From contig NMRA01000564.1 in NCBI GenBank assembly GCA_002633005.1, forward strand, positions 89,438-153,437: a DNA stretch of 64,000 nt. The letters run 5' to 3'. The notes beneath the pieces are model-generated. The model had not been told where the DNA came from. It saw only the letters and a program-made list of their open reading frames with translations, and searched no databases. The position numbers and the translations under genes were made by a program. Below, piece by piece: positions 25,301 through 37,129 of this stretch (its first letter is position 1; every line of letters begins with the position of its first letter). Origin of the DNA: Phoronis australis. Lineage: Eukaryota > Phoronida > Phoronidae.

Positions 25301-27176
25301 TCTTTATTTATGGAACAGATGCAGTGAAATCCATTATACATTGTAGCACTCCAACCACGTGACCACGCTCTTTAGTGGTCGGCATTTTGCTAGATAAGCA
25401 CCCGAGCATACTCGAGAAACCTACCCGTTTCATGCGCGTAATTTTCCGAGATCTTGCACAACGAATGAAGTGAACACGTGATTCATGCACATCTGGAAAG
25501 GAATACTTCGCGATGTGTTTTTGCAACAACTGCGTTTAATGCGGAAGGTGGTTAATGAGGCAATTTTCCTTTACCCAGATTCGGGTAAATTAATGGGAAA
25601 TTGTGGCAAAGCAAGAAAATTTAACGGAAAACTAAGGGCAAGATATTAGAGAAGCCGCGTCAACGGCGACGTTCACTGAAATATATGAAATATTTTCGCG
25701 GGAAGAATAGGTGACAACCTGGTGTACAAATTTCCAGCATTTGTCTTCGAGTAGGCAAGACTGATGGTGTATATATTTTAGGGTCGACAAAGACTTGGTC
25801 GTAAAAGTTGCAGACTTCGGTTTGTCACGTGACATCTACGAGAAAGAATATTACAGCGTCAGTGATGAGAAACGCCCTCTTCCGATAAAATGGATGGCCA
25901 TTGAAAGTTTGAAATCTGGGATCTTTACAACGAAAAGCGATGTGGTAAGAGTATTTAAATGAAATCACGTACCTAAATCTACGACATCACTCCCACCAAC
26001 GCGTAACTGCTTCTGCTGGATAAATATATGTCCGGCGAGTACGGGCTGTTTCTGTAGGTCTTGCGGTGACTGTGCAGGATCAAACTCCCAAATTAAATTG
26101 CCACCGGACGACAAGCTTAGTGTTTTCACATAAAGACGTTTCCTGCAATTATATCTCGGCGTCTTGGCTTTGTAGAAGTTCGCTCTTGTCCGTCGTTTAA
26201 TTTTAATTTGTTTTGTCGTAACGGCACTTAGGAAATGGGGACGAGCTCCTCCTCCAGTGAAGCTGTGTGCGAAGGGAGGGGGGGCAGGGGGCGCACCTCC
26301 TTTCCACTGAGGAGACCAGAAAAACTAATTACAGCTCAACCTTGTTCTTCATTAATAGTGGGCTTATGGAGTCGTCCTTTGGGAACTCATCACCAGAGGC
26401 TGTGCTCCATATGCTGACGTCAGCAATTTTCAAGTCAAAGATTACCTGACTGAGGGACGACGATTGTCCAAACCAGAGTATGCTCCGACGAAAGTGTAAG
26501 TTAAGAGATCTATGGCTCGCTTTTCGTGATTAACTGGAGACATCAAAATTTAGAAGTGGTTTTGCTCCCACAGCGAAATGCACAGAATAAGCACACTGTT
26601 TTTCGGTTTTTAAAGGGTGTCGCACCCGGTTTTGACTTATTAAGCGGTGACAGACCAACATTCTCCTAACACGGCTGGCAATTTTTAACATTTATAAGCA
26701 TATTTATGTGGTAAATTCACCGATTTTAAATTCAGCGAATGCCTGGAGACAACGGTGAAATTGGCGATTTAGGTTTTGCTGTTTTACAAGTCTGGTCAAA
26801 GCTAATAACTTCAACGCGTCTATCCCATCCAATGATGTTCCCAAGACTATGTTTCTTGACCGTAAAACTGGTGATGTCCCTTTGATATGAGCTGAAATGA
26901 TTGGGATTATTAAGATCATTGTCCTCATTATCGTTATTATTCTGTCAGTTTGTCAACATTGTCGTATTGTATTGTAGATATCAGCTGATGACACAATGTT
27001 GGCTTGAAGAGCCCGATAGTCGTCCTCATTTTAAAAACATTGTCCCTCGCCTCATGCTCATCGTGAATAGCCAATCACAGGCTAAGATTAAGGACGTGCC
27101 AATCATGAAAGTGGAGGACTACTTACAACCATTAACGATGGAACATGTACAAAAAGCTCAGTCCAGTGACGTGTGA
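10317..27176 (+). CDS. MET-like receptor tyrosine kinase with TSR, C-type lectin, EGF and IPT ectodomain
   Basis: Nineteen exons, all phases consistent, 973 residues: 10317-10635, 13453-13614, 14770-14889, 15128-15247, 15597-15694, 16158-16288, 17024-17185, 18126-18231, 18699-18868, 19088-19217, 19438-19608, 21449-21683, 22041-22160, 22382-22465, 22765-22949, 24151-24260, 25782-25944, 26359-26495, 26978-27176. Signal peptide 1-24. Thrombospondin type 1 repeat from WTSWSDC (30-36). C-type lectin domain about 107-240, with mannose-type EPN (206-208) and WND (226-228) and four cysteines. Laminin/EGF-like module 243-273. Three IPT-like domains about 275-563. Transmembrane helix about 590-611. Kinase about 673-945: glycine loop GRGHFGKV, K706 (VAVK), E725, HRDLAARN 799-806, DFG 819-821, activation-loop YY 831-832 in the MET-like context KEYYSV. 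The kinase looks active. A surface receptor signalling by tyrosine phosphorylation is inferred; the ligand is unknown. Confidence 0.93.
11603..11830 (+). repeat. 60-61 bp minisatellite in receptor intron 1
   Basis: About 3.7 copies of a unit containing CAGAGTGCCTCCCCTGATTG followed by TGAATGGGTCCC and AGGAGTTATAC. Copies begin at 11621, 11681, 11742 and 11802. The last is truncated. Units differ by a few substitutions and one 1-bp insertion. Confidence 0.9.
15747..16030. mobile_element. 284-bp foldback MITE in receptor intron 5
   Basis: Inverted arms of about 80 bp at roughly 90% identity begin TAACAGCTTATTATTTAAAA and its complement. The centre holds three head-to-tail units of about 50 bp, each with a TATTAATATAG-like core and a GGCG-rich segment. 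No coding and no clear target duplication. Confidence 0.8.
18545..18610 (-). repeat. tRNA-like SINE fragment in receptor intron 8
   Basis: The minus strand reads a T-arm-like GGGTTCGAGTCCCGATCGGGGCA. No 5' half closes a proper acceptor stem, so this is most likely the head of a tRNA-derived SINE. Confidence 0.5.
19983..20253. mobile_element. GC-rich-ended MITE, copy 1 (receptor intron 11)
   Basis: 271 bp. The ends are inverted CATGCGCGCACCC-type repeats next to long G or C runs. The interior has paired TCCACTAAA and poly-T/TTAGTCC motifs. It matches 38463-38729 along its whole length. Target duplication unclear for this copy. Confidence 0.8.
23562..23995 (-). other. possible antisense exon-like ORF in receptor intron 15
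   Basis: A 118-codon open frame (23639-23995) on the minus strand lies in a locally GC-richer patch of the intron. Just beyond its stop, an ATG opens a short frame ([18 protein letters not shown]) that runs into a good donor, GGTAAGTC. I recognise no domain and cannot connect it to further exons. It may be a nested antisense transcript, a retro-fragment, or chance. Confidence 0.2.
24481..24888. mobile_element. 408-bp TIR element in receptor intron 16
   Basis: Inverted ends of 23 bp match at 21 positions and share TTAGACCCATGGGC. Inside are two direct copies of a roughly 110-bp block, each containing TATTGGCGCATGC.CCTA. There is no open frame of note and no obvious target duplication. Confidence 0.7.
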
Positions 27177-27678
27177 ACCGGTGACACCATTGGTGTGACG
27201 TCATTCTTGACTTGTGGAGATTTGTATTGTCAACTGAAGATAAAAATGTGATGAGTACGGTTTGCACGATCACAGAAATGCGCTGCCCATAATTTTAATC
27301 TGATGTTTCACCTGTTTTTTTAAAAGTATGAGTCTACGATTTGCTCTTGAGAGAACTGAGCGATGATGACGTTGGCTAACTAGGCCCTAGGCTTTTTAAC
27401 AAGTTGGAACTGATTTCAGCACTTTTGGAGAGTGCGGTTGAATTGTGTTCACGCAAGTCCGTGCGCGTGTGCATTTAAAGTTGTGAGTTCAACGTCTTGG
27501 TCTCAAGGCTCTGCAGTTCACAATTGCCATTGGTTTCCCATCCACTTTGAGAGCGTCAAGTATGGAACAAAAGTTCACATCCACACGTTTTGGGAACTGT
27601 AGCTGTGAGAGTCAGCTCTGAATTAAGTAGTCTTGGATAAATTCTGTGTGCATTTGCGATTTCTATGATAATTTGTCA

Positions 27679-27684
27679 AATAAA
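27679..27684 (+). promoter_or_regulatory. polyadenylation signal of receptor kinase gene
   Basis: AATAAA lies about 500 bases after the stop codon and is followed within 30 bases by GT-rich sequence (TGAATTGTCTTGTGCTC), a normal arrangement for an animal 3' end. Confidence 0.65.
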
Positions 27685-27709
27685 CGTCAAAACGGTTGAA
27701 TTGTCTTGT

Positions 27710-29261
27710 GCTCTACACTCGATTTGGTGGGTGAACCAGTTGCTGGCTGTTTATGTTCCTTTAGCACTGTAGTTTAATTTATTAAAGTCATGACGTCATC
27801 ATTCATTTGTTCAACTTATTACAAGATCAAATTTCTAATAATTCAGAAAACAAAACGAGGGAATTACATCGAGATCACAAGTTACTCAAATTAATTGGAT
27901 TGGGTGTGACTGTTTTTTCAGCCTATCGAAATGCAACCAGCCATTGTCCGTCTGCTTTCAGTAACTGTTCGTGATACTATACTTGAAATTTAACATTGGT
28001 GGTCTTTCCTCTATGCAACCACTCACCATATTTCAAAATGTTAAAGAAACAACTGGTAAGGACCGACAACAGGATTTGCACGCAAGTGGACCAGAAAGCG
28101 TTCACTGTTCACTGTGGAGTATCCGGTGAATTCCTTGGCACATCAAAGGCTTGATTGCATCCTTACAGATTGAAGTGAGCTAGTCGTTATGGCCGAATGT
28201 GTATTGGATTAGATAATTGCGGTCGTACACCTGTTTAGCGTACGACTCAAATTAAAAAAACTAACAATATGCAAGACAAATTACCAACATGACCCTTTTT
28301 TAGTGCCAAGTAAATCTTAGCCGTTTTTGAATTTTTAAAATCAATGCCTCATAACAGAACTTAGCGAATAGGTTTTCTTCAGTATCGCGGCTAAGCCACG
28401 CACATTAATATGTGAATAGATTAGGACATGTTAATCACACTCTGCCTTGAGCTCGCTTAGGCGTTGGGATAACATTGCCTCAAATGTTGCGTAGGAGTTG
28501 CCTCATGGTATTAGCAGTTTCCTAAGTTGTCGTCCAGTTATTTTAAATTAAATTAAGTGAATCGCGCACACAGTGGAGTAAGCTAGTAATCAAATTTAAA
28601 CTATCGTGCAAGATGAAATGCACATTTCCATTAATTTTGAGTTTCTATTGAAATCTATGTCATCGTACAGATAATTCGACTTTAAGGTAAATATCCAGCT
28701 TTACATGAGCATATCGAATCAGAGGCCTTGTCAGTTTTCAAGTGAAGGTGAACCCCTTGTGGGGTTCTTTGGATTTTCGCTGGCTCCGAAATACTTTTGC
28801 TGGAGCACTTTTTTCATCGTCGCAGCTTACAAATTCCCAAGTCACGAATCTACGATTTTAAGCTGAAAAGTGCCGCCTGATGTCTTTGTCAAAGCGTTTA
28901 CGGAAAGTGCAAAAAAACGCTCATCAATTCCACCAGGAACGTTGTTTAGCGACTGTGTATTTGCCTCTGACATCTTGCTTGTTTGTCGGGTGTCACGTGA
29001 CTTTTCGCAATGAGGCGGAGCTTGCGATAGGTCAATTGATCAACGGCTACCACTGATGACATCACGTGGCGGGAAATCAAAAAAATCATTAACTTTTATT
29101 TAAAATTCAAAATTATTCAATTATTTCCCAAAATAAGTGCTTGTTTAGCTATATTTTGGGTCAAAAATTTATTATGCCGAGACTAAAACCTCAAAAGTGG
29201 AGCAACCATTGTAGGACCGCCTTAACGTGCAAATAGAAGATTTGCATGAATCGTACGTTGT
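27710..29261. other. intergenic, nothing recognised
   Basis: AT-rich sequence between the receptor gene and the duplicated block. No repeat shared with the rest of the window and no credible ORF. Confidence 0.5.
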
Positions 29262-30302
29262 TAGATATTGTGCCAGACAGTGACGAGTCATCGTCACAGT
29301 AGTCATAGCGTCCGAAGTTAATTACCTTTATCCTATTTAAGTCCAACGATATCAGAATGCGTCGTAATCTCATTCAGCTGCGGTTTATGATGCATGTAGT
29401 CTTTGTTAGCTCCTAACAGATGTCATGTTCGTTTTGTATCCAGGTTTTTTACATCATTCCCCGTAGTTTTCAGAATAGATAAAAAGTTCAGTTTACAAAT
29501 GCAAATAAAACGGTGATATAAGTGCAACTCTACCTACTCTCTGTAAGACCTGCATTCATCACCTATTTAAATGCGGGATAATTTGAGATCAACTTCGTAA
29601 AAATTAATGGTTTAATTCAAAAAAAAGTTTTGATTTATTTTGAAAGTGAGTTTTCATAAAACATGTGATATTTTGTTTTTTTTTAGATTTAGTATATTGA
29701 GTTGAATAGTGTCATGTCGCTTCTAAGTTACGTTTACAAGTAGGATACAGTAATGTAGTTAACCACGTTTAATTAAAATAGTGTACGACCTAGTTAGCTT
29801 TTTTCCCTTTTCTAAGTACTCTTCTGTTCTTGTAGAACATTTTAAATTGCCATCTCATGTTCATCAAGCTCGAAAACTGACAAGGAGTATAATCATTTGT
29901 TGTGTTCTCACGTTCTCAGTTTCATAATTCAAGATCTATTGCCGCAAGCACTTCGAGGGAACCCGCCCCGCGCCAGGTGTCCAACGATGGGGGAAGAGGC
30001 AATTACGGCTCTCCGACGGATGTGACGTGTATTGCCCTATTATGACGTGATTTGGATGAAATAAAAAATAACATTGAATTGCCAATGATTTCACAGATTT
30101 CTTGGGTTTTCTAACATCCAGGAAACCAAGGGCGTCTTCAGTACCTGTTACTTTACAAAATTGTTTGTTTTAGATCGGTGTTCGCCGAAATTGTCGGCCC
30201 CTTGGCACCGTATGCTCTCTTGTGAATTGAGATTAATTATTATCATTTTCAGAGCGCTAAATAATTCGCTGTATAAAAACTGGCCAGGTTATTGGTATCG
30301 TT

Positions 30303-30308
30303 TTTATT
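30303..30308 (-). promoter_or_regulatory. candidate polyadenylation signal, gene A
   Basis: AATAAA on the minus strand, about 205 bases past the gene A stop codon. Confidence 0.4.
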
Positions 30309-30512
30309 TTTGGCATTTGAAATTTAATGTTACTGGGTCCAACGAATAGGAATATGGGTAGTTGTAATGTAAATGAATCAGAAAAACACAAAAGTATTTT
30401 GGCATTCACTGTATTTCTTGTGCTATACAAAGAAACAATGGAAAGCAGCCAGCAACTTCCAAATTTCAAAACACAGGCGTGTTGTTTAGCATACTTTGGA
30501 ATTTTTTGTTTT

Positions 30513-32539
30513 TTAAGGAGTATCTACGACTGGTGGCAGATACTCGCAACCGCAGCACAGCACCTTGATGGAGACCTTGGCTTCCACGGGATCGATAGAT
30601 TTATCCTGGAACTTGTTGCATTTTGCTGGTAAAACCACCTCGTACGATTTATTGATACACTGGCCCATCAAGTTACACCCATAGTTGACGCAACGCTTCC
30701 TAGGTAGAAAGAAACGTTAAAGTAATTACGGGAGTGCCATACGGAAAACAATATTACATGGCACTATTGCGCTCAATTTATTCAACTTGTATGGCATAAA
30801 CACTTTTAGACATGTTAGGTTCGAATTACTTCTTTTTCCTGCGCTTATCAAATAATGGCTCTTAATTTCAAATATTTCCTTTGGCATAAACTTAAACCAG
30901 CTCTTGTTGGAGTTTGTAGAGGAACCTGGGCTGAGTTCTGTAGAACTTCGATATTTTATGTAGTTGAGCGACCTCAATGCTCAACAATGGCCTCGTCACA
31001 AGCGTTTTGCGATATCCTATTGTTATCCAGCGCGCTATTATTACTAAGCAAACGGGTCTGGATGGATTTTTACTGAAACGCATTTTATGGGAGTTTTAAA
31101 TACTTTTAATTTGTTGTCGACTTTTTCAATTTTGATATTTTGTGTTTTCAACTTAGTCCACTGAAAAACAAAAAGTGAAAATTCCACACCTTGTTGGAAA
31201 GCCTCATCAAATTAAACTAACGATCGAAATACTTTGAAAACATGCTGATATCTTTGCACGTACTAAGTTAGTTTTATGTTTTGGCTTCAGCTATTTATCA
31301 AAGCGGCGTAGGTAAAGGTTTTATTGATTATCGTTTTGACCTTGAAACAAAAACTAAACTTGTAATGAACTCTCTTTAAAGTTTTAATTTTTTTATTCCC
31401 TTTTGTTTGCTACGAAGAAACAAACATCACAGGGATATATTTTTAGCTATTTTAACTCAAACAACGTCACATAGATATGTGCCATTTGACCTTCTCAAAA
31501 GCGTACATGTAGTTTCTGAAAGTACCCTATTGAATAGCGTGTGGTAATAGGTGTATCAATGTTAACACGGGTATGCAAACTCAATTTGTCTCTCTTTATC
31601 TTTTTGCCTCTACTAATTGAAGATTTGTGAACTCAAATGAAATATCAGTCCGAACGAGTTTTCACTCACTATGTATATTTTAGAAATTGCAGCTTCAAGT
31701 AAAATGGCAGTTGCGGTGCCTTGGCCTACGAATGGACAAAGCTGTAAACATTTAAGTTTGTTTGATACTAGTCATTTTGCTGACGCCCGCGTGGTCTTTT
31801 TCGGAAATCAAATTTGTGTTGTGGAAAGATATGGGAAATAAACTGTATGGTTAAGTAACACTGCCCAGTTTTCGTGCCATAGGCAGCAGGTATGGAGAAA
31901 ATTTTCTTTTAATTTTGCTTTAGTTTGTTGAAATCTGGAAAAATCTAAAACTCCCCTCCAACCCCCTTTCCCTTCCTCCACTCATTAAAAGTGAATTCTA
32001 AATAACACCAAAATTGACAATAATAAACTTACTTTGGTTCCACGCAGTGCCAACTTATCAGTTCATGTTCCTTCGAGATAAAACAGTTACCAAGTTGATC
32101 GCTGGTGTACGGACCGAGGGGCAAAGATTCCGGTTTGACTTTACAGTTGTTACAGGCGCAATGGTACGCCCCATTGTCCATCCCGCTACAAACTACGGCG
32201 AGGACAAGTGCAGTTGCGACCGTCTGAAATAAAGATACACGTTCGCAATTCTACTTGCATATTTAAAGAGATCGTGTACTTGCTTATAAATATTGACATA
32301 TATCTCTCGACGTTTTTAGTACGAAGATATATATTTCAATTAGTCAAAAAGCAGTTGGCTCTACCCATTTACGACAAGGCAGTTCAACCAATCACGACTC
32401 GTGAGGTAACAACAGGTAATTGGAACATAGTTTTTGAAAATTCCTTACCAAGAATAAAAAATAAAGATCATTGAGAACAGCTAGCGCAGTTGAAATAAGT
32501 CAAAGCAAATTATAATCAATTAATTACCAACAGCTTCAT
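30513..32539 (-). CDS. small secreted 12-cysteine protein, paralog A
   Basis: Three exons on the minus strand: 32528-32539 (MKLL), 32033-32223 and 30513-30699. Intron phases are 0 and 2; 129 residues. The signal peptide MKLLTVATALVLAVVCSG is split by the first intron after codon 4. The mature chain of about 111 residues has 12 cysteines: a CACNNC cluster, single cysteines in GNC and WHC, then RC, GC, QC, KC and a final CCGC. The motif ELISWHC and the block VVLPAKCNK are shared with the two paralogs. An even number of cysteines and a signal peptide imply a secreted, disulfide-bonded protein. I do not recognise the family. VWC-type modules also end in a CC-containing cluster, but the spacing does not fit. 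Intron 2 has no notable repeat. Confidence 0.85.
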
Positions 32540-32628
32540 CTTGCTCGGTGCTCACGGGTTGCTTAGACACGAAGTGCGGGTCTACCAGATGCGTCAGTGA
32601 AATGAAATTACAGGAGCTGAGTGCCGTT

Positions 32629-32659
32629 GATAAATACGTGGATAGCGTTCACGCATGCG
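32629..32659 (-). promoter_or_regulatory. TATA-like box and palindromic GC element upstream of gene A
   Basis: The minus strand reads GTATTTATC about 90 bases before the ATG, with CGCATGCG 15 bases further upstream. Paralog B keeps both elements at the same spacing within more diverged flank, which supports a core promoter. The palindrome resembles an NRF1-type site. Confidence 0.55.
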
Positions 32660-33159
32660 CGTCTGTGCCGTCGGCATGAAAAAAGCTGAGAATGAATAAA
32701 CAAGGATTAAAACTATAGAATTGCAAATTTTAGTATTTAATGTTGAATCATTTACCGTTATTAGTATGATTTAGAGGGCGGAGAGTAAATGAAAAGAGAT
32801 TAGCTAACACAGGTGGCGAAAATACATGCGACGTGTCATATTTGGCATGATCGGTCATAACCGATTTGTCGGCTAAATTAAAGCGACATGATAGGCAAGA
32901 ATGGAACACGCATCTCCAAAATTTAAAGAGGAAATTGCAAGGTCCAAGCCAATCTGAACAACAATATGGTCTAAATTCTAGTTTATAATTATCATTGCTA
33001 TATTCTTAACATTAACTGAATTGTACGCCGCTATACAAAGTTATTTAAATATTTAGTGCCGTGGTGTTGTAACGCCATCGTTGTAACGGAGAATAGAAAC
33101 GGCGCCATTTTCGTTCGTTACACATCTGTGACGTGGTGTTGGGGAACACAAAGGAAGCA

Positions 33160-35110
33160 ATGTGTGTCCAAGTGAGTACAGCAGCGTAGATGAGAAATAC
33201 TTTGAACGATACAGGGACGGATAGGTGGACTTTTCAGATGATTCCGACCTTTCGGACGTGGAGGTAGAGGTGACAGATTCCAGAGGAACAATATGTGTTC
33301 ACAGCTTTTCTGTAGTGGAGCCGTTCTCCCTCGATCCCTTTCACGGCCCTTTCTCTGGTCGCCGAAGACTCACTCCCAGTGGGTTCGTCCTGTGAACGTC
33401 AACAGGCTGAAGGTGCGCAGGAGTTGCGATTAGATGTTAGTGATTGGTAAGTCAAGAATGTATCCTACAACCGCGAATTATAACTTGGTCTTTTTTAATT
33501 CAAAAGTAGGTGCTTTACCAGTCAGTCCCAGGCGCCTATATCCCCATTGGTGAATCGTGTTTCAGCCGTGGATAAATACCAGTTTCAGTGATAAAACTGG
33601 GATTTTTTTTGCATTTTAGCAAGTCACTCAAAAAGTGTTAGGTCTCTGATTATTTGTGGACAGTGTGGCTCAGTGGTTTGAGCTCGTGAGACTCAGGTTC
33701 GAATCCTGGGTTTCACTGGCATGCAATTGAGCATTCAACAAAATTGTCTCTTACTTCTCCGAGACTGAGCGGGGTGTTATTAGTGAGTGAATAAATGTAT
33801 GCAAGGGAATGAATGAGCACCACTTTGGAATAATCGACTGTGAATTGTAAAGAAGAGGATGAAAGAATTGCAATTTTATAATTTAGACTTTCTCACCTTG
33901 GTGCTGGGGGAGGGCATAATTCTATTGGTTATAGAACAAGTCATTTCATTTTCGTACTCAAGTCAACTCGGACCTATATCAATCTACGAATGTGTTCCAA
34001 AACAGTTTTATTTTGTAAGGCGATGCTTGAAATGGAAACAACCATTTCATGTCGATGTACATTGACCCAATGTTGCCATTATTTATAAATGAAATATGGT
34101 ACATGGCTTGGTTACGAGTCGACTTGGGTAGGAACCGCCTGGTAAAGTTTCTATAGAGTAAAGAGAGCATACCATTGGATTGGTGATTGCCATACAGCAT
34201 ATCAAGAAGTTTTAATGTATACTGTAATATTTAAAATATGGGCGACCCTTTGAGTGGCAACACTGCTTTTCAAGTTGGCTTGTCCCATTGTCATTGTCTA
34301 GTTTGATTAATGGTATGTGGGTGCCGATAGGATTCAGATTGGGAGAACAGGTCTCACGACTACATACAAAACAGTCCCCTACATCAATGAATCAGGGCAA
34401 CTACCTTTTGTCTTAGGGTCAGCTAAAAATCAAACAAGTAATGTCCATTACTATATCCCCCGGGCATGATCTACCACTGCCTTGGGTGTAGCACTATTCA
34501 TTTGTATGAAAAAGTAAATATCTTTACTATATATGATCAATTTGTACAAAAAATAAATAGGTTGTGATGTTCCAACCAATTTTCCTGAAAACTGAAGTCG
34601 TATGCAGACCCCTCACATTGGTAGAGGCACTCTTGGTAATTTTTTCAATTCGAAATTTTGATGTTTACTGAAATAATGTATTATTGTTGACACATCTTGC
34701 AGGTGCACCTGGGGCAACTGTCAGACAACCTCAGTTGTTGAAGAAAGAGTATGTTGCCAAGAGGTTGACAAGGTTGTTGCAAAACTTGATGAAGAAATGA
34801 AGCGTGACAACTAACACAGAAGAAAAAATGTATTGTGGAGCATGGGGGTTTAAACCTGTATACATCAATCGTGGTGTTTTGGAGACTGCGTGGTTGCAGT
34901 CAGTACAAAAGCCAATATCCTGATGGCTATGACAGACCCTTGGATAAAAGGATTTGACCCGTGGCTTACAGACACTTCCAAAGATGGGTACGCGGTCACT
35001 TAGGACGAACAGTCCGTGTTGTCATTCCAGCATGCACAGTAGCCTGCATCAGAGCTTTCTACCCTCCGCCAGAAAATGAGGAAGACTTTGAGTTCCAAGG
35101 ATTTTCTTAA
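33160..35110 (+). pseudogene. P2X7-type ballast-domain gene, disrupted
   Basis: The left exon is uncertain at its 5' end and reaches a donor at 33446. An acidic DDSDLSDVEVEVTD segment lies in it but in a frame broken by stops. The second exon, 34703-35110, carries the hallmarks of the P2X7 C-terminal (ballast) domain: WCTWGNC, ERVCCQE, then CIVEHGG, AYRHFQRWVRGHLGR, VRVVIPAC and a final short acidic tail before TAA. In-frame stops at 34812-34814 and 34955-34957, plus at least one frameshift between them, break it. The ballast domain is known as a zinc- and GDP-binding module in vertebrate P2X7 and as a stand-alone domain in many invertebrate genes. Its host element is transposon-like. Confidence 0.75.
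33661..33825 (+). repeat. tRNA-derived SINE, second family
   Basis: A-box-like TGGCTCAGTGG and B-box GGTTCGAATCC at tRNA spacing, followed by a tail through GAGACTGAGCGGGGTGTT. The tail differs from the SINE at 3961. It lies inside the intron of the ballast-domain pseudogene, so it is younger than the 4.7-kb element. Confidence 0.65.
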
Positions 35111-36192
35111 TAGTTTCATCCATTTATAACCCTGGAATGCCAACTCCTCCACATGACCTATGTATTCTGTTATAAAAACTTGTGACTCGGGGACTAGTTT
35201 TATGTAATTCAAACGAGTTGCAAAAAGTTGTAATGACAAATTACGTAGAAAGATCAAACATCATAACAAACGAATGCAATCGCAGTGCAACCTCAGCGGC
35301 ATGAAATTGAAGTAGGCATTCCATCAATAGACTTCTGTGGTTTCAGAATGGTAAATAATTAACACAGCGAGCAGCATTTATTGATGCTCATCAATCTGGT
35401 TACTTATAATAACATGGTCATGACAAGTGTAATTTAACTAGGACTACATTATAAACCTCTAAACTCAACATCAGTTGAACTTATGGTTTACCTAGGTAAA
35501 CAGAGGAATTGGTCTCATTGGTGTCCAGTTTGTGTGGTTGAAGCGAACACATTGAACAGTATGGCTGTTACATAAAAAATTAAAAGTTTTGAATCAGGGC
35601 CATAGTCTGAAGTCGAGACTGAATCTTCTGCCCTCTTCTTATATAGTAGAACTCTTTAAATTGGTAGCGCTTCAGTGGGAACTTTAGAAAGGTTAGCATT
35701 AATTCCGCAGTAATGCCTCCAAATAACTCTAACTTTGATGAAATATCTCAGTCTCACTGGATACAGCTTAGCGAGTTCTACTGTAATTCAATGAGAAATC
35801 AAATAACACGACACAGCAACCACTGAATCTCAACCCAAAAGCTCCAGTATGCAATAGCTTTAGATGTCTATGACATGGTGTGAAAACACAAAAAGTATGC
35901 ACATGAGTAGGAATTGGGAACTCTTGAGGGAGTGCTTATACCACTCACTCAAAAATTCCCAAGACAATGTTCGAATACTGTGCAAGTGATTATTCTGTGT
36001 ACAATTTAGATGAGATTGTCGCACGAAAAGACTGACTACCCAAACAAGTACCTTTTCACCCCCACTTAAGAAAGTCTTCCTTTACCGACCCACTGTATGG
36101 GACAGCAACAGTTTAGTGCAAATCAAATATACTTAAAAAAGCTATGCTGCAATATTTATAGTCATTGTATTGAACAACTAGTGAAATGTTTC
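35111..36192. other. interior of the 4.7-kb element, nothing recognised
   Basis: AT-rich, stop-dense sequence between the two convergent gene remnants. A transposase core would be expected here or in the THAP gene, but no recognisable one survives. Confidence 0.5.
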
Positions 36193-36338
36193 CAGGTGCG
36201 GATCCAGGATTTTGAGTTAGGGGGGCCATGGCACGGTATTAGCCAGGATTTTCCCGTCAGACATTCGCACCCCCAAACAGTCAAATGGAACCTGGGAGAT
36301 ATTAAGGGGGGCATGGCCCCCCTCTAAATCTGCCACTA
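36193..36338 (+). mobile_element. 146-bp hAT-like MITE with 5-bp target duplication
   Basis: Same family as 6787-6943, inserted inside the 4.7-kb element. It is flanked by GTTTC (36188-36192 and 36339-36343). The terminal CTG has mutated to CTA. Confidence 0.8.
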
Positions 36339-37129
36339 GTTTCAATGTAAGAACATAGTATATCACTGGGTTTATCTATACAAATGGGACAGCCAAATAC
36401 CACACACAAAAGCTTTTCACAATTTCCACTACTGGTACTATAAACACTCTGGCATTGCTATCTATACCACTATCAAAACTTTGATCTAAAACATTGGTAG
36501 TTACTGTTAAATATGTGACGGAAAGAAATTCCAGTGCTGTCTATTGACAAAGCACCAAGTCTGAGTTTATCTGTGCCACGGCATCCTTGGACACATCTGG
36601 AGCACCAGCAGTCGGCATTGGAGGGGCATCAATTTCTAAGCGAATTTCAAGATCTCCAGCTTCTCTTTTGTTCCGCACTAGTGGAAGGTGTTCTCCTTTC
36701 ATTTACATACTCTGAAAAGCACAACAGCGGCAATTCAAAAGTAAAAAAAAAATTTTAAATCCAGAGTTGTCCATGATTAAAGTAAAACACGATGATATCT
36801 AATTGCAAGTTTTCGCCTTCTTTTATAACCTTCAAGCAAATGCCAAAACTAGATTTTAATCCTGTTTTTTTTGAAACAGACTACTTTGCCATCCTGTTTT
36901 ACTTTATTCATAGTCTGCATTCTTTTCAAAATACATGCATCTTTTGAGATCAGCTTTATTTGTTGTGGCTTTTAGTTTTACTGATCCATTTATAACTAAA
37001 TCTTTCACGGAAAAACAGCAGATTTTAAACACTTGAGAACTACGGTGATTGTGAAAAAAGATTGTTATTGTTCAGGCCCGGCGAAAGCGTCATGAATTAT
37101 TAGACATCAAAATTCTCAAGGTAACTTAC

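Larger units (their letters stand above)
29262..32926. repeat. segmental duplication, copy around gene A
   Basis: This block is collinear with the one beginning at 50590. It covers 3' flank, the whole cysteine-rich gene, promoter and upstream flank. Shared landmarks include TTTTGTATCCAGGTT, CAGAATARATAAAAAGTTCAG and the stretch around GCCATCTCATGTTCATCAAG. The homology resumes at 37645-37795, beyond the inserted 4.7-kb element. Confidence 0.85.
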
